A stretch of 64,000 nt of DNA from Parelaphostrongylus tenuis (GCA_019055375.1 JAHQIW010004280.1:1-64000); one strand, 5' to 3'. Counted from the stretch's first letter, positions 42,001-52,930 are shown. A program made the numbers and translations. The notes: a model not told the origin generated them from the letters alone.

Positions 42001-42774
42001 TCGATGTGATGCTTATTAAAGAAAACACATATCATAAAGCATATTTCAAAATGTGAAAGTTAACCGTTTACTTGACACGTTGCAAAAACAGACAGCGCAA
42101 AGACAGACACAAAGACGCAGAAAGGAAACTGTAAAGAAAAAGAAACCAAAACGTTACGTAATATGGACCTTTATGAAGGAAGAGTGCGAGGACACTAATT
42201 GAATACAAGAATTTCTGGTTTCCGCACTGTAATCTGCGACAAAGCGTCGTACAAAAAAAAACCAACTCGCCGCTACGAAAGGAGACTTTGACCAAAGAAA
42301 AGCCAACAAATGCAAAACGACTGCTCCCGGTGAGGCTCGAACTCACGACCTTCAGATTATGAGACTGACGCGCTGCCGACTGCGCTACGGAAGCATGGAG
42401 TCGACCTGTTGATATATGTGTAACGATTTTTCAGTTTCGTTATATTCAAAGCCTTTGTAAAACGTGATTGTGACGAATAAGAGAACTGCTAAAATCGCAC
42501 AATAAAGTGTGAGAACAGGCAGCATGAAATAAACGAAATATTACTCTGATGGTTATACTGTTATACTTTTACAATAAATAAGAGTCGTTTTTTGTAAGCG
42601 CAGTCACTTGAGAGTTAATGAGATGTTTTCCAAATTCTACATACGTCATCCCATATCGATCAAGCATGCATTACACCTAATCATGACTATGCAATTGTGA
42701 CTATAAATGCTATTAGCTGCGACATCTCTGAAGATATCTAGATAATTCTGGTCAACTTCATGTCGTTTCTAACA
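39090..42774 (+). repeat. Repeat complex, copy 2: left module plus right module
   Basis: 39090-40377 repeats 30968-32252 directly; 40278-42774 repeats 33207-35703 in inverted orientation. Here the two modules are continuous, sharing the ~100-bp block 40278-40377. Includes the tRNA-like palindrome (39665-39944) and an intact tRNA-Met (42322-42394). No transposase, reverse transcriptase or other enzyme domain was recognised inside; ORFs at 41516 and 41771 duplicate those at 34282 and 33985 exactly. Confidence 0.8.
42322..42394 (-). tRNA. tRNA-Met(CAT), elongator type
   Basis: 73 nt on the minus strand. Acceptor GCTTCCG pairs with CGGGAGC (one G-U); D-arm GCGCAGTCGGCAGCGC; anticodon arm TCAGTCTCATAATCTGA, anticodon CAT; variable AGGTC; T-arm GTGAGTTCGAGCCTCAC; discriminator A. 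All conserved A- and B-box positions are present. Best of the three copies in the window. A T-run terminator lies a little beyond the minus-strand 3' end (the TTTTTTTTTGTACGAC run just below 42270). Confidence 0.88.
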
Positions 42775-43016
42775 TATAGTCGTCCTCAACATGCTAATTA
42801 CAAAGAACATCTTTGTGTACAAATAATACGGTTCTTTTTCAGGAAGTTGATCTGATCGTATGAGAAGGAGTTGCAAGTAAATGAAACTGTGATAGCCATA
42901 GATCAACTAGTATACCACAAAGTCATAATACCGTCCTTTGAAAGCTATGCACGAGCAGTTGTCTGGATTCTTTAACAAATCGGTGTTTTTCGTTCTTTTA
43001 ATGAATTTACAGCAAC

Positions 43017-43497
43017 ATGATACGTATCTCTGTCAGTGAACTACTAGAGTTTGTAGTCCATTTGTTCATATCTCCAAACCATGATCTTTCTGATCATTTT
43101 CTTCTACTATTTTGCACGTTCTTTCAGTTGTCTCGGAATAATTCTTGGCTCTCTGCTTCAAGATGTCGATTTTCAAAGAAAAAAAGAGGTGATGAACAAA
43201 AGTCTACGATGCATGTGCTGGACACGGATGAGTGGTGTAAACTGCACATCATGAGATCTCCACTCCCATCTTTATTACATCCCTTAGTGCGATGGACAGA
43301 TACTTGATGTAAATATAAATTCGGAAAGACCTTATTGTAATGCTTTTCTAGGCGACTGGTGCTCAAAATGTATTTTATGTATTTTGTGAATTATTCATGT
43401 TCGTTTCCTCAACGACACATTATTTTTGATATATAAGCTGTTTTTAGGAGTCAATATCTATACAGTTTTCTTTTTTTTTTTTTACAATTCTCATGTC
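43017..43497. other. No gene recognised
   Basis: Overlapping ORFs on both strands (43017-43307 +, 43124-43366 -) shadow each other and have no splice or domain support. Confidence 0.3.
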
Positions 43498-44455
43498 GTT
43501 GCAACGTGTCAAGTGAATGGCAAACTTTCACATTTTGAAATATGCTTTATGTTATGATATGCGCATCTCTAATAATACTAATCACATCGATATCGTCAAT
43601 AACACGCAGTTTCGTACTCCAACGAAGATTTATTCTTAGTTTTAGGAGAAAACTCTCTAAGTTCTTAGTTACCTCTCTGATAAAACATGATTTTTTCTAG
43701 AAGATTACATATATTTCGTAGATATAAAACTCCTATCTGCAAAGCAAACTCCAAATGTGATACGTTGTTTTCTTTTCGCCCTCACAGTGTGCTATGAAAA
43801 CCTTTTCAAATACCAGTTTGAGCTTTAAATTTGCCGAGATGTGAGATATCGAGTAGACATAGTGTTATCCAATAAGAAACGATTCACGGACTTGAGCTGG
43901 CTAAATAAGACAAACCGAGTGTGAAACATAATTTTATTTTTGATGCTACACCGTGCTATCAAGGCGTTTTTGAAAACCAAGCAATTCATCGAAATTCCTA
44001 TGATTTGAGTTTTTGAATCATTATCTGAGTTTTAAATGAAAAGCTTTGTTCGGCTAAAAAAACGGCCTTTGAGTATTCGTGCGATAAAATACTCTCATCG
44101 ACCGCAATGACATATACTGTGTCATTATCACTCTTCTTAACAAGGCATCACTCTTTGTAATTCAAATGTTTCAGAAATCCTACGCGCTAGGATTTCATGA
44201 TCCTTTGAAGTATAACCGAATTTAACTTATTGAGTAATTTGTACACTAATATTAAGAAAGCTCAATATATGTATTGAATGTATGAATCATAATACATATC
44301 GAATTATAAGCATTTCTTAGCAATTCAAGCGTATGACAATTTTGTAAAAATATTTTGAAGCACGCAGTAATGAAATGGATCTATTACAAACACATGAGGG
44401 CTTCTTTTCACGGCTTCTGACGTCCGGGGGAGCATGACAGAAAGCATCCTTGGTC
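43498..44455 (+). repeat. Third, diverged copy of the right module (partial)
   Basis: Aligns directly with 33895-34780 (from TTGCAACGTGTCAAGT to GACGTCCGG...ATCCTTGG) and so in inverted orientation with 41190-42090, with many substitutions and indels. It lacks the tRNA-Met end. Its divergence shows that the module is an old dispersed family of which 33.2-35.7 and 40.3-42.8 kb are a recent pair. Confidence 0.75.
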
Positions 44456-44464
44456 GCGCGTTTA

Positions 44465-44745
44465 GTATTTATTAAATAGAAAAGGATTTTGCTTTCGGCG
44501 TTGACCCATCAACAAGAGTTTTTGAAAAGTGAGTGGATGCATATCTGGCCATTACAATGATTCACTTTGACCTAGCAATGTAACCTGTGCTGCTCTCTCT
44601 CAGATAAACGTGATATCAGCGTGCCAGCTCGAAGAAATGGAAATTTGGTGTTCGCCATGAACGAGGAATCAAACCGTTGATTACAAATGCGTCGTGGCTC
44701 GACTTTAACCACTGTGTCACATGTGTCCTCTATATAATCAACAGC
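44465..44745 (-). repeat. tRNA-derived SINE (family S), minus strand
   Basis: Reverse complement: A-box-like GACACAGTGGTTAAAGTCG, B box ACGGTTTGATTCCTCG, then GAGCAGCAC, and the core ATGGCCAGATATGCATCCAC followed by TCAACGCCGAAAG and an A/T-rich end. Matches the order of 37154-37445 and 48288-48600. Confidence 0.7.
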
Positions 44746-44759
44746 ATCTAAGGTCTTTT

Positions 44760-45400
44760 TTTCCTACTTTATTTTACACGTTCGAAGGCGCACTTGTCTC
44801 TGGATAAGTGCTAATAAAACGTATGTGGATGAAGCGTCCGGTTGCGATGAATTTGTGGAGGCTACATCACGTTTTCGCCTTCACTTATAAGACATTTGAG
44901 GTCTTTGTTCTCTTTATTGACGTCGTAGAATGTTGATCGACTGAATTTCGACGCTAATTTTGAGAAAACCGTCTAGAACATTCTCATATTTTTCGCAGCT
45001 ACTCGCTATAGTTTGTTGAAGCGGAAGGGTCATGGTGACGTATGATGAGCCAGGTACCAATCTTTAAACTACTCAGAAGCAAGAGGGTTCTGAAATTAGG
45101 GCCACCGTCAAAAAATGTGCTCTTTCTGGCTTGCAAGTAGATGTCATATCATATAGTGAGGCGGGTAATTAATACGGTGGTATTAGAGAGATGCCGCGTT
45201 CCTGATTTTCCGTTGGGATTAGGTGGAAGTATTTTGTAGTCACATTAATACTATGGATGTGATGTGGATCCGTTGATGCAGCTCGGATGGAATAGACGAG
45301 CGTGTTCATCGGCGATATTAATAACAGTTTTCATTGAAAATGCCCCTACTTTGCAATGACTGCAAACTGTACTCAGACATGAGTTTGATGCGAAGGATGA
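44760..45400. other. No feature recognised
   Basis: No ORF with splice support and no shared repeat noticed; possible 5' flank or intron of the gene at 45401. Confidence 0.3.
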
Positions 45401-45755
45401 TGCGCGAGAATTCATCTGCCCTTAGATGAACTGAGTGCCATCGTCGAAACATTTATGTGCCAGGATTCCCACATTACTCTTCACAATCCCCCCATTCTGA
45501 ATAGTCCTGTCAAATCATGTGGTCTTACTGTTGGAGATTGGTCGATTCGAATTGATGGACGAGAAGCTGCCTGACAATGTTATCGATACTCTTCTCACGC
45601 TTAATTCTGTCGACAGTTCATCTGACTTTGAGAAATCGCCACAACGGTTACTTGTTTTTCTTCTTCCTCTCTTTTTTCTCCCTTCCCTTTTTTTCCCTCA
45701 GCCCATATGATCTTAGCAGCATTTTGGATAAACGCCATAAATCCAAACATGAAAC
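45401..45755 (+). CDS. Unknown gene, two internal exons with one frame break
   Basis: From 45401 one frame reads LPLDELSAIVETFMCQDSHI, then NSPVKSCGLTVGDWSIRIDG and stops at TGA (45581). An overlapping frame reads LMDEKLPDNVIDTLLTLNSV, then SSDFEKSPQR and a GTTACT donor at 45647. The coding signal passes from one to the other within about 45560-45585, as if one base were inserted. A 55-nt intron with an excellent acceptor (TTTTTTCCCTCAG) leads in phase to 45702-45755 (PYDLSSILDKRHKSKHE) and a GTAGGT donor. No family recognised; more exons are expected downstream. Confidence 0.5.
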
Positions 45756-46113
45756 GTAGGTGGGAATGTTTCATTGTCACACCTGAAATGACACAACAGA
45801 TAAGACTATTTTTTGATGTGAGAGAGCGTTCGCAGTCCATTTAATCTCTGCATGCTTTTTCTTCACTGAGACAACTCAGTGGAGTACTCATCGAACTCTT
45901 AACATATGTAGAAAAGTTGCTTGCGCTTAATTTCTAAGGGACGACGTGTACCAGCTGAGGTACACGATGTTTAAAGGCCTTTCTCGTTGAAGAAGAGTTT
46001 TCTCTTAAACTTATGGTAATTATGCGAAGATCAAATGGACTGCGAGCGCATCTCTCACATTAAAATAATAGTCTTATCTGTTATTAGATATCTCAAATCT
46101 CTACGACTCTCTG

Positions 46114-46512
46114 TTACGTTCCAGCAGCAGCAAAAAAAGTTTCACACTCAATTTTCTTCATTTGCTCTGCTGGGGATTCGATATGTTCCTTCACTAAAGC
46201 TTTACTAGTCATTAGATAACACAAATTTCGAGAATTTTGAAAATATAGTTGATTTGTTGAAAGGTTACCATGTAATACTGTAAGAGCGAAAAGAAGATCA
46301 CATTTTGCGCCTGAAATATATCCCGCCGCTTGGACGTCATAGGTGGTTTCTAACACAAATGAAGCTTTCGCAAAGGTTTTTTGATGCAAAGGTGATGGTT
46401 TCTCTTGGAAATCATTTTCAGTGATAATACCACGTCCTTGTAAAAAACTAAGCGAACTTTCAACCCTTATTGTGCGTTTGCATGGCCTGTCTAACGAGAA
46501 CATAGGCTTCAC
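46114..46512 (-). CDS. Candidate ORF, unknown
   Basis: 132-codon minus ORF. The middle (GRGIITENDFQEKPSPLHQK, FVLETTYDVQAAGYISGAKC) looks protein-like, but the C-terminal half overlaps a DNA phrase (TTTTGAAAATATAGTTGATTT, 46225) also seen near 11830 next to another unsupported ORF, suggesting repeat-derived sequence. No splice evidence gathered. Could be a decayed transposase-type gene or chance. Confidence 0.25.
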   Translation of the reverse strand: MKPMFSLDRPCKRTIRVESSLSFLQGRGIITENDFQEKPSPLHQKTFAKASFVLETTYDVQAAGYISGAKCDLLFALTVLHGNLSTNQLYFQNSRNLCYLMTSKALVKEHIESPAEQMKKIECETFFAAAGT

Positions 46513-46580
46513 ACCTATTCAATAGCACAGATCTTAACAATTTTAAAGATATGATCAGTTTCCTGATAAAAAAACCTCAT

Positions 46581-46712
46581 AATGCGTCGTTACAGTTGAA
46601 AGAATATTGGGTTTTACCTTCGGCGTGCAGCGCAAACCACATAAATTGAGCTACGCGATCGACACGGCACCTTGTGCGGAAGTAAATAAACTTTTAGCTG
46701 TAACAACGCATT
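46581..46712. repeat. Small MITE-like element
   Basis: The left end AATGCGTCGTTACAGTTGAA and right end TTTAGCTGTAACAACGCATT form an imperfect inverted repeat of about 22 bp around ~90 bp of unrelated sequence. Single ends of the same type occur at 11865, 12318 and 22470. No coding potential. Confidence 0.5.
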
Positions 46713-46959
46713 GAAACACTCTTCTCAAAAACCAAGCCTTTCACCGAGATCGCTAAGATTTGTGCTATCAAACTGTCATTGAAAGTCTATAAAAAAACCT
46801 CTGTTCAGCAGAAGATGCTTTAAGGTGGAAAAAATTTCGGTACTTATATTTTAGGGGACGACAAATGTTAAAGCCGATCTCACTTGCTATTCAAAAAATT
46901 TTTATAGAAGTGTTATTGATTATCAGAAAGCACAAATCTCTGGCTACAGCTCCAAGTCA

Positions 46960-47335
46960 TCAATTCTTCAACACACCCTTTTGTAACACTATAGCATTCA
47001 AGATATCAGCTTCCAATTCAACATGCCCTAATACATCACTCTTCAGAACTTTGACGTATGTTGCCTCTTCAGTGATGGCAATTCTCTATGGTACATCATT
47101 TCGTCAAATGAAATCAGCTCGGATTCCTTTTCGAAATAACCGTTTTCAAAGGTGGTATGATATTACAAAGATATATTCAATGTTGCTGAGCGATATGCAA
47201 AATCACTTCGGTCATTGTTCTAGTATCAAAACGATGAATGGTTTTAGGCTTGCAGGAATCCATAAGAACGGAATCAATAATGAAACTGCCATGACTGACG
47301 ATGGACGTTATTTTACAGGCAGAATTCCAGAGATT
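46960..47335 (-). pseudogene. Frame-broken coding remnant, unknown protein
   Basis: Acceptor GACTTACAG is followed on the minus strand by NLWNSACKITSIVSHGSFII...HRFDTRTMTEV. Coding character then jumps frame: DFAYRSATLNISL, an in-frame TAA, YHTTFENGYFEKESELISFD, another shift, then EEATYVKVLKSDVLGHVELE...VLKN and TGA at 46960. One stop and two shifts within 375 bp suggest a pseudogene, though sequencing indels would also explain the shifts. The long plus-strand ORF (46865-47341) is its shadow. Confidence 0.45.
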
Positions 47336-47409
47336 CTGTAAGTCGTAATAATAAGGAAAAGCGAATGGGAGAAGTGCTGGAATATGTACAACAAAGGTGA
47401 ACACGGATC

Positions 47410-48285
47410 ATCTAAAGGAATTACTGTCGTGGGACGTTTGTCGCATTGGGTGAGAATACACTATAGCGAAGACAGGGTGCTGGTTAGAATTACCGCCTAG
47501 AAATAACTATTCGCACCATTTGGAATGCGCGAGTAGCTCAGCGTTAAATCAATTGGCTAAGTTTAGCAGTCGATTGAGCAAATTTTCTCTAATTTATCTT
47601 ATGAAATGATGCAAATCCTAGGTTACAGCAAGTGAGTTGGCGGCAGGGGATGTTATTCATAGAGCATGTGCTTTTTTAGCTGAATACTTTGTAAGTTCTC
47701 TCCAATAATATGAACTTGCAGCTCCTCTCCTTGAACTAATGCAGGAGTTATTAGCAGATGCTGTGTACTGCTTCATGTGTAAAAAGTGTTCCACTTATTA
47801 GGACTCTGGTTCCCCTCTTTTCGAATAATACTATTCTAGTAACTAAACATGAAGATTTTACTCTAAAATGTATCGCTATGTACAATTTTTTTTTTGTTAT
47901 AGAAAGAATATTGGAATGAACCTTTTCTGAGATACATCTGAATCGAATCTTCACCTGTCTAGCAGTACGTAGAACTCATCTTCAAATTATTGGATGATGT
48001 CGATGTTTCGTAGGTCGTATTGAGAACAACCCTGCATTATCAATAATATACTCCTTCTGCTAGCAAATACTGAGTTGTCCCGTGGAAGCGGTGCCACTCA
48101 CTCTTACATCTGATTCATTTCAACTAGTGATATTTCCAAAAGCAATCGTGATTTTGTTTTTTTTCAACTTACCTTCTCCTAGTGGGCAAAAAATTACGGC
48201 ACAGAGTAAATTTCTGCTTATTACTCCTGTTGTAGTACAGTGTGGGAAGCGGAAGTTTCATTGTCATTATATTACTTGCTTCAAC
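47410..48285. other. No gene recognised
   Basis: Short ORFs at 47751 (-) and 48082 (+) lack support. Nothing repeated was noticed. Confidence 0.3.
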
Positions 48286-48287
48286 CT

Positions 48288-48600
48288 AAATGTGGCGCAG
48301 TAGTTAGAGGTGCCCTACGCTACATATAAGGTAATGGTTCGATATCGAGCCCATGGCTGATCACCTCACCCATCCATCCGGGGTCCGTTAAATTGGTATC
48401 AGAGTAGTCCCAGACTGGTCTGGGGGATAAGCAGCACTGACTCGATACAGAAGGCCATCGCGAATCATTGTGAAGAAGAGATATGCATCCAGTCACGTTA
48501 AATCAAGCTGAAAGTTAAAGATGATGGTATGGGCATCGCTCAGCGATTAATTGACCGCGGCAGGTTTATTCACTATTCTTCAATCTTAATGACCAGTAAT
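48288..48600 (+). repeat. tRNA-derived SINE (family S), full-length copy
   Basis: ATGTGGCGCAGTAGTTAGAG (A box), AATGGTTCGATATCGAGCC (B box), GGGGTCCGTTAAATTGGTAT, CAGACTGGTCTGGGGGAT, AAGCAGCACTGACTCGATAC, AGAGATATGCATCCAGTCAC and GGCATCGCTCAGCGATTAATTG, collinear with 37154-37445. The best preserved internal promoter of the family in this window. Confidence 0.82.
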
Positions 48601-48884
48601 AGTAATTATATCGACTATTAGTACCACAACGTTGATGACAATGGCACATTGGCCAGTGTTGCACACTATCAGAAAGCAAAATTGGGCTTCCTCTTCAAAC
48701 GCTCTCATACATTTGGTTACCTTAGAGAACCACTAGCGCTGTTCTACTAAGAATCGCATAAAGACTCGCCTCGGCCTGCCTTCTACGGCATTTGTAATCA
48801 TGAATAAATCCTCAGTCAGTGACCAAGAGATCACGTGAAATACTCTGCAGAAGATTAACGCTAACAAACAAATTGAATTTCTAA

Positions 48885-50118
48885 AGTGTTGCTTGACCGA
48901 TGTCGCTGTTGTTCCTAAGTTCTACACGGGATCAGACCATCGCCTCCTTCGCGCAACGTTTCGTTTTCCGAGGAGAGGAGAGAAAGCCGCTTAATTCAAA
49001 CAACGAAGTCTTAGAACTACCATAAACTGGGATGTATTCAAATCATTAGTCGGCTCTTGGGAAGATACCGTTGTCGACAACATCGACGAAGAATACGTTC
49101 GACTCATTGAATACCTTCACGTTAGCGCTATGAAAGCCGAGAGTCCTAAGCTGGCGAAGAGACGCTTGTCTCCGCAGACACTCGAGCTGATACGTCAACG
49201 TGGAATCGCACTAGCTGCAGGTAACGGAAACCTTACGTCCGAACTTGCGAAACGCTGCGGAGAAGCGATAAAAGAAGACCTCAAAGAGAGAAGAGCCGCA
49301 GTTATGGCAGAAGCTGCAGAAGCTGGGAAGAGCATTCGCAAAGCCCAGCGAGGCTTCGCTAACTATAAGACCAAGATGACTGCACTCCGATACCCTGACG
49401 GGACACTTACAGCTTCGAGAAGGGCTAATGAGAAAATTATCCACCAATACTACTCGGATCTCTTCGCTAGCCATGTCCTCTTACCGTCATAGAAAATGAA
49501 AGAGGACGAATATGTCGTCCCACCGGTCCTCCCTTCCCAAATCCGACATGCTATATCGTCGGTAAAGAGCAGAACAACACCCGGTCCAGACAGGACTAGA
49601 TCAGAACATCTGGAGAATCTGCCGCCAGTTCTCATCAACACCCTGGCTCGGCTCTTCACTCGCTACCTGTCAGAATGCAAGGTCCCTATTCAGTGGAAAA
49701 CCAGCGTGACCGTATTGCTGTTTAAAAAGGGAGACCTTCACGACAAAGGCAATTATCGCTCAATCTGCTTGCTGTCCGTTGTTTATAAACTCTTTACTCG
49801 AGTCACCCTAAACAGGATTGACAGAACACTGGACGAAGAACAGCCATGCGAACAAGCAGGGTTTCGAAAAGGATTTAGTACCATGGACCACATCCACAGA
49901 ATTACAAGACTCGTTGAAGTTTCACCAGAGTAGAAACAACCACTCTGCCTCACTTTTATCGATCTGAAGAAAGCCTTTGATCAGTGGAAACAGGAGCTGT
50001 TATTGAGGCTCTGGACAACCAGGGCGTCCCTACTCGGTACATAATGATCTTTTGTGAGCTTTATAAAGCTTCACGACCAAAATATATCCATTCTACAGCA
50101 ATATCACCATTGACGTAG
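48885..50118 (+). pseudogene. RTE LINE, endonuclease end through reverse transcriptase start
   Basis: Starts inside the endonuclease (LTDVAVVPKFYTGSDHRLLR), then the linker INWD...NIDEEY, then 49130-49492 (KRRLSPQTLELIRQRGIALA...YSDLFASHV) and 49496-49933 (PPVLPSQIRHAISSVKSRTT, PGPDRTRSEHL, ECKVPIQWKTSVTVLLFKKG, NYRSICLLSVVYKLFTRVTL, EQAGFRKGFSTMDHIHRITR). RT block A follows in broken frames to 50118 (TFIDLKKAFD). Stops at 49491 and 49931 and shifts near 49980 make it non-functional. The 5' end is truncated at about 48885. The 3' continuation is interrupted by an inverted RTE 5' end at 50119. Confidence 0.88.
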
Positions 50119-51012
50119 GAATTAGAAGAATTTTTCGAGGTCCATATAGAACGCTTCGATTTCGTCTTCGTCATAGCTTAATGTTGGTGCGTAAGTAACG
50201 AAAATGGTCAAAGCCGGCATAGAACCATATCGTTTCAACCGTAGTCGCGCGATTCGGGTTGTTAATTGTTCGAACGAATCGATGTTCACGGTCAAATTCG
50301 ATTTGACGAGGACGCCAACGCCTCCGACACCTCTGCGATCGCATGTACCACGGAACAGTTCTTCTCCGGTGTCATAAACAGCGTGAAAAGGATGGCGTCT
50401 TTTGGTCTCAGCCAGGCCAGTGACGTCGTACCTTATTCTCCATGCTTTAATCAATAGATCTTCTACAGCGGATTGGTGAGCAAGGGTTCTTGCGTTGTAG
50501 GTACAGATTGTCATTTTAGTCCGTTTCGATCTTGGCAGCCTAGTTCGGCCCTGAGATTTTAGCAGCCTCTCCGTACTCGTCCTATCTGACTCTACCGTAC
50601 CAGCTGCTCTTTCGGGGTTAAGGGTACGAAGCCCATATTTGCTGCTGTTTTTGGCATTTCGATACCCAACACATAGCTTGCCAGGCTCTAAACGTGGGGG
50701 CTGGGTACTTACGAGTAGCTTGCCAGTCTCTCTCGGAGGAGCGGGAGGAGCTTATTTGTGGGAGGCGACTCCTAACCGCCTCCCATGTACTTCCCAGCCG
50801 CTTGATTGCAGGCTTTTGGCCGACTTGACTCGTAGAAATAGAATTTTGTCAAGTCGGCGCTGCAGAAGCAGGGCGTCGTCCCCTAAATCCACCTGCTTCT
50901 CTGGGAAGCACATGGTCGCTTTTGGCTTGCGTTTATTCCCCTGTCCACCACCTGGTGACGCGCCACGTGCACTCGCGACTAACCGGGCGGGATCCCTCAA
51001 GGAGGGAGGTCC
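50119..51012 (-). mobile_element. Inverted 5' end of an RTE LINE (5' UTR and endonuclease start)
   Basis: On the minus strand a relatively GC-rich leader (51012 to 50515) precedes ATG at 50514 and an open endonuclease N-terminus: MTICTYNARTLAHQSAVEDL, DVTGLAETKRRHPFHAVYDT (catalytic Glu in 'ETKRRHP'), RGVGGVGVLVKSNLTVNIDS, LTIFVTYAPTLSYDEDEIEA, FYMDLEKFF. It is cut at the point where the family continues toward GDFNA. It lies exactly between plus-strand RTE segments ending at 50118 and starting at 51013, in opposite orientation. Confidence 0.88.
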
Positions 51013-51850
51013 GTGGTTGCTGACGATATCGTTCTCATAACACCGAACATCAGCCAAGCGGAACGAATGTTGACCGATTCCGATAACTCCTCTGGAACGA
51101 TTGGTCTTCAACTGAATCTAACGAAAACAATGTTCATGAGGAACGGATGGGTTTCTAATGCCCCATTCACGCTCAACGGAACGACAATCTCCGAATGCTC
51201 CAGTTACGTCTATCTAGGTCGTGAAATCAGCATGATGAACGACCTAGCTCCAGAGTTGAGCAGGAGAAAACGAGCGGCTTGGAGAACATTTAAGATCATC
51301 GAAGATTTAGTGAAGAGGACAAAGAACATACGATCCCGCGCCCACCTTTTCGACTCGACAATTATCCCTGCCCTGACTTATGCAGCAGAAACCTGGTTAT
51401 TACGTAAGCAGGATGAAAGATCACTTGCCGTTATCGAACGCGCAGTCGAAAGGTCGATGCTAGGAGTATCTCGCATTTCGCAAATGAGACAAAGGATCCG
51501 AAATTCCGACCTACGTCAACGATCGAAAATCAGAGACGCCGTTCTACACGCCAGGATATCGGAAATAAGGTGGGCCGGACATGTGATGCACTTCAACGAC
51601 AGCCGATGGACGAGAGCCGTTACCTACTGGTTTCCTGGGGACGTCAAGCGCTCTAAAGGAAGACCACTGATCCGTTGGTCCGATTTCTTCGTGAAAGCGA
51701 TAGTACAAAGACATGATGCTCAGCGAATCCCTAGAGCGAGGAGGACCCACTGGGCTACTCTTGCACGCAATAGGGAAAAATGGAAGAGTTGCTGAAACCC
51801 GCTCGAGTCACTCGACGATCAACGGGAGGACAGGTGATACAGGTGATACC
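51013..51850 (+). pseudogene. RTE LINE, reverse transcriptase active site to 3' end
   Basis: One 260-codon frame: VADDIVLITPNISQAERMLT (FADD/YADD motif altered to VADD), LQLNLTKTMFMRNGWVSNAP, ECSSYVYLGREISMMNDLAP, RRKRAAWRTFKIIEDLVKRT, PALTYAAETWLLRKQDERSL, RWAGHVMHFNDSRWTRAVTY, GRPLIRWSDFFVKA, WATLARNREKWKSC then TGA. The region between block A and this point (blocks B-C, about 55 codons) is missing. The 3' end carries short GGTGATACA repeats (51833-51850), typical of RTE tails that end in short tandem repeats. Confidence 0.88.
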
Positions 51851-52084
51851 ATATGAGTGCCAAAAATTTTTCTTCACCTCTGCCGTATAATATAAAAACC
51901 ACTTGAAAAATAAGTCACACCTTTCAGATTTTTGGTATTTATGCTGTCAAATAATTGCTAAGATCTGGAGAATTCTTTCACTATCCATAAGTACTCAATC
52001 TTTTGTTACTTATGTCAACTCTGATGATTGGAAATAAACGAATGATAGATATAAACTAGGTTATAATAAGAGTTCTCTATGAAC

Positions 52085-52930
52085 AGGTATCGAATACAGT
52101 ATACATAATTATTTTTGACAGATTACCAGATGTTCTTTAATTCCTATTTACTATGATGAATTTTGTATCTTGTATAAAACTAGGGAACAGAAAGATTAAG
52201 ATTTTCTTTGTAATCCCTTTGTACAATGCAATACAATTGATGAATGCCAAATTCACTACGATTTCGTAGTGAACAAGTGTTCTTCTCTACAGAAGACATG
52301 CACAACTAAGCCTAACTAAAACTAAGATATGTATACAGCTATATGAGCAAGTAGGAAAAATCTTGTTGTGTCAAAGTAAAACAAGAAAGATATTTTTCCA
52401 AAGGAAAAAAGTTCTCAATGAAATAACGAGAATCGCGTGATTCGCTCTGCTCACAACGATTTCTGTAGTCGTCCGTTAATGGTTAATCTTGCGCGGCATT
52501 TCACTAGCATTTTCACCTAAGGTCAATCCGTGCATGAATAGCAAGCAAACCTATTCCCACGACACCTCCATTCTAAAGCAGATGACGCAGTTTTTCTGTT
52601 ATGCCTTGTGTTCATAAGGCAAGTTTATACCCAAATGATGGAAGGAAAATGCGCAATTGAACGATACCACAACCATGCAATTCTATTTACTTCTGGTTAA
52701 TAGATAAGATATTTATTTCTCTAGTGCCAAACATTTGGACCGATCTAATAGTACAGCACCACTTGCTGAGACTTTTCACCCTTCTAAAATCTCAACATCT
52801 ATTACTCCTGGGTAAATTGATAGTAGATATGTGAATTTATAATTTTCTAAGAATACAGTTTGAATTTATCAACATAATTTGGCAATTTAATTCCTTGTCT
52901 GAGTTCCGGATCGCGTCAATGTTTTTCAGA
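52085..52930 (+). repeat. Diverged direct repeat, left copy (partner 55105-55650)
   Basis: Shares in order CTATTTACTAT, TTTGTAT...TATAAA.CTAGG, CCTTTGTACAA.GCAATA, GAATGCCAAATTCA, a TCTATAGAA/TCTACAGAA block and GATTTCT.TAG with 55105-55500, and more weakly beyond. No coding content. The Penelope-like element lies between the two copies. Confidence 0.55.

Noticed and set aside
46865..47341. 157-codon plus-strand ORF, among the longest in the window
   Set aside because: The minus strand over the same span carries better coding character with a good acceptor (46960-47335); the plus ORF has no splice or domain support and is its shadow.
50639..51040. 133-codon plus ORF and 119-codon minus ORF (50752-51111)
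   Set aside because: They lie in the inverted RTE 5' leader; GC-richness there lengthens chance ORFs.
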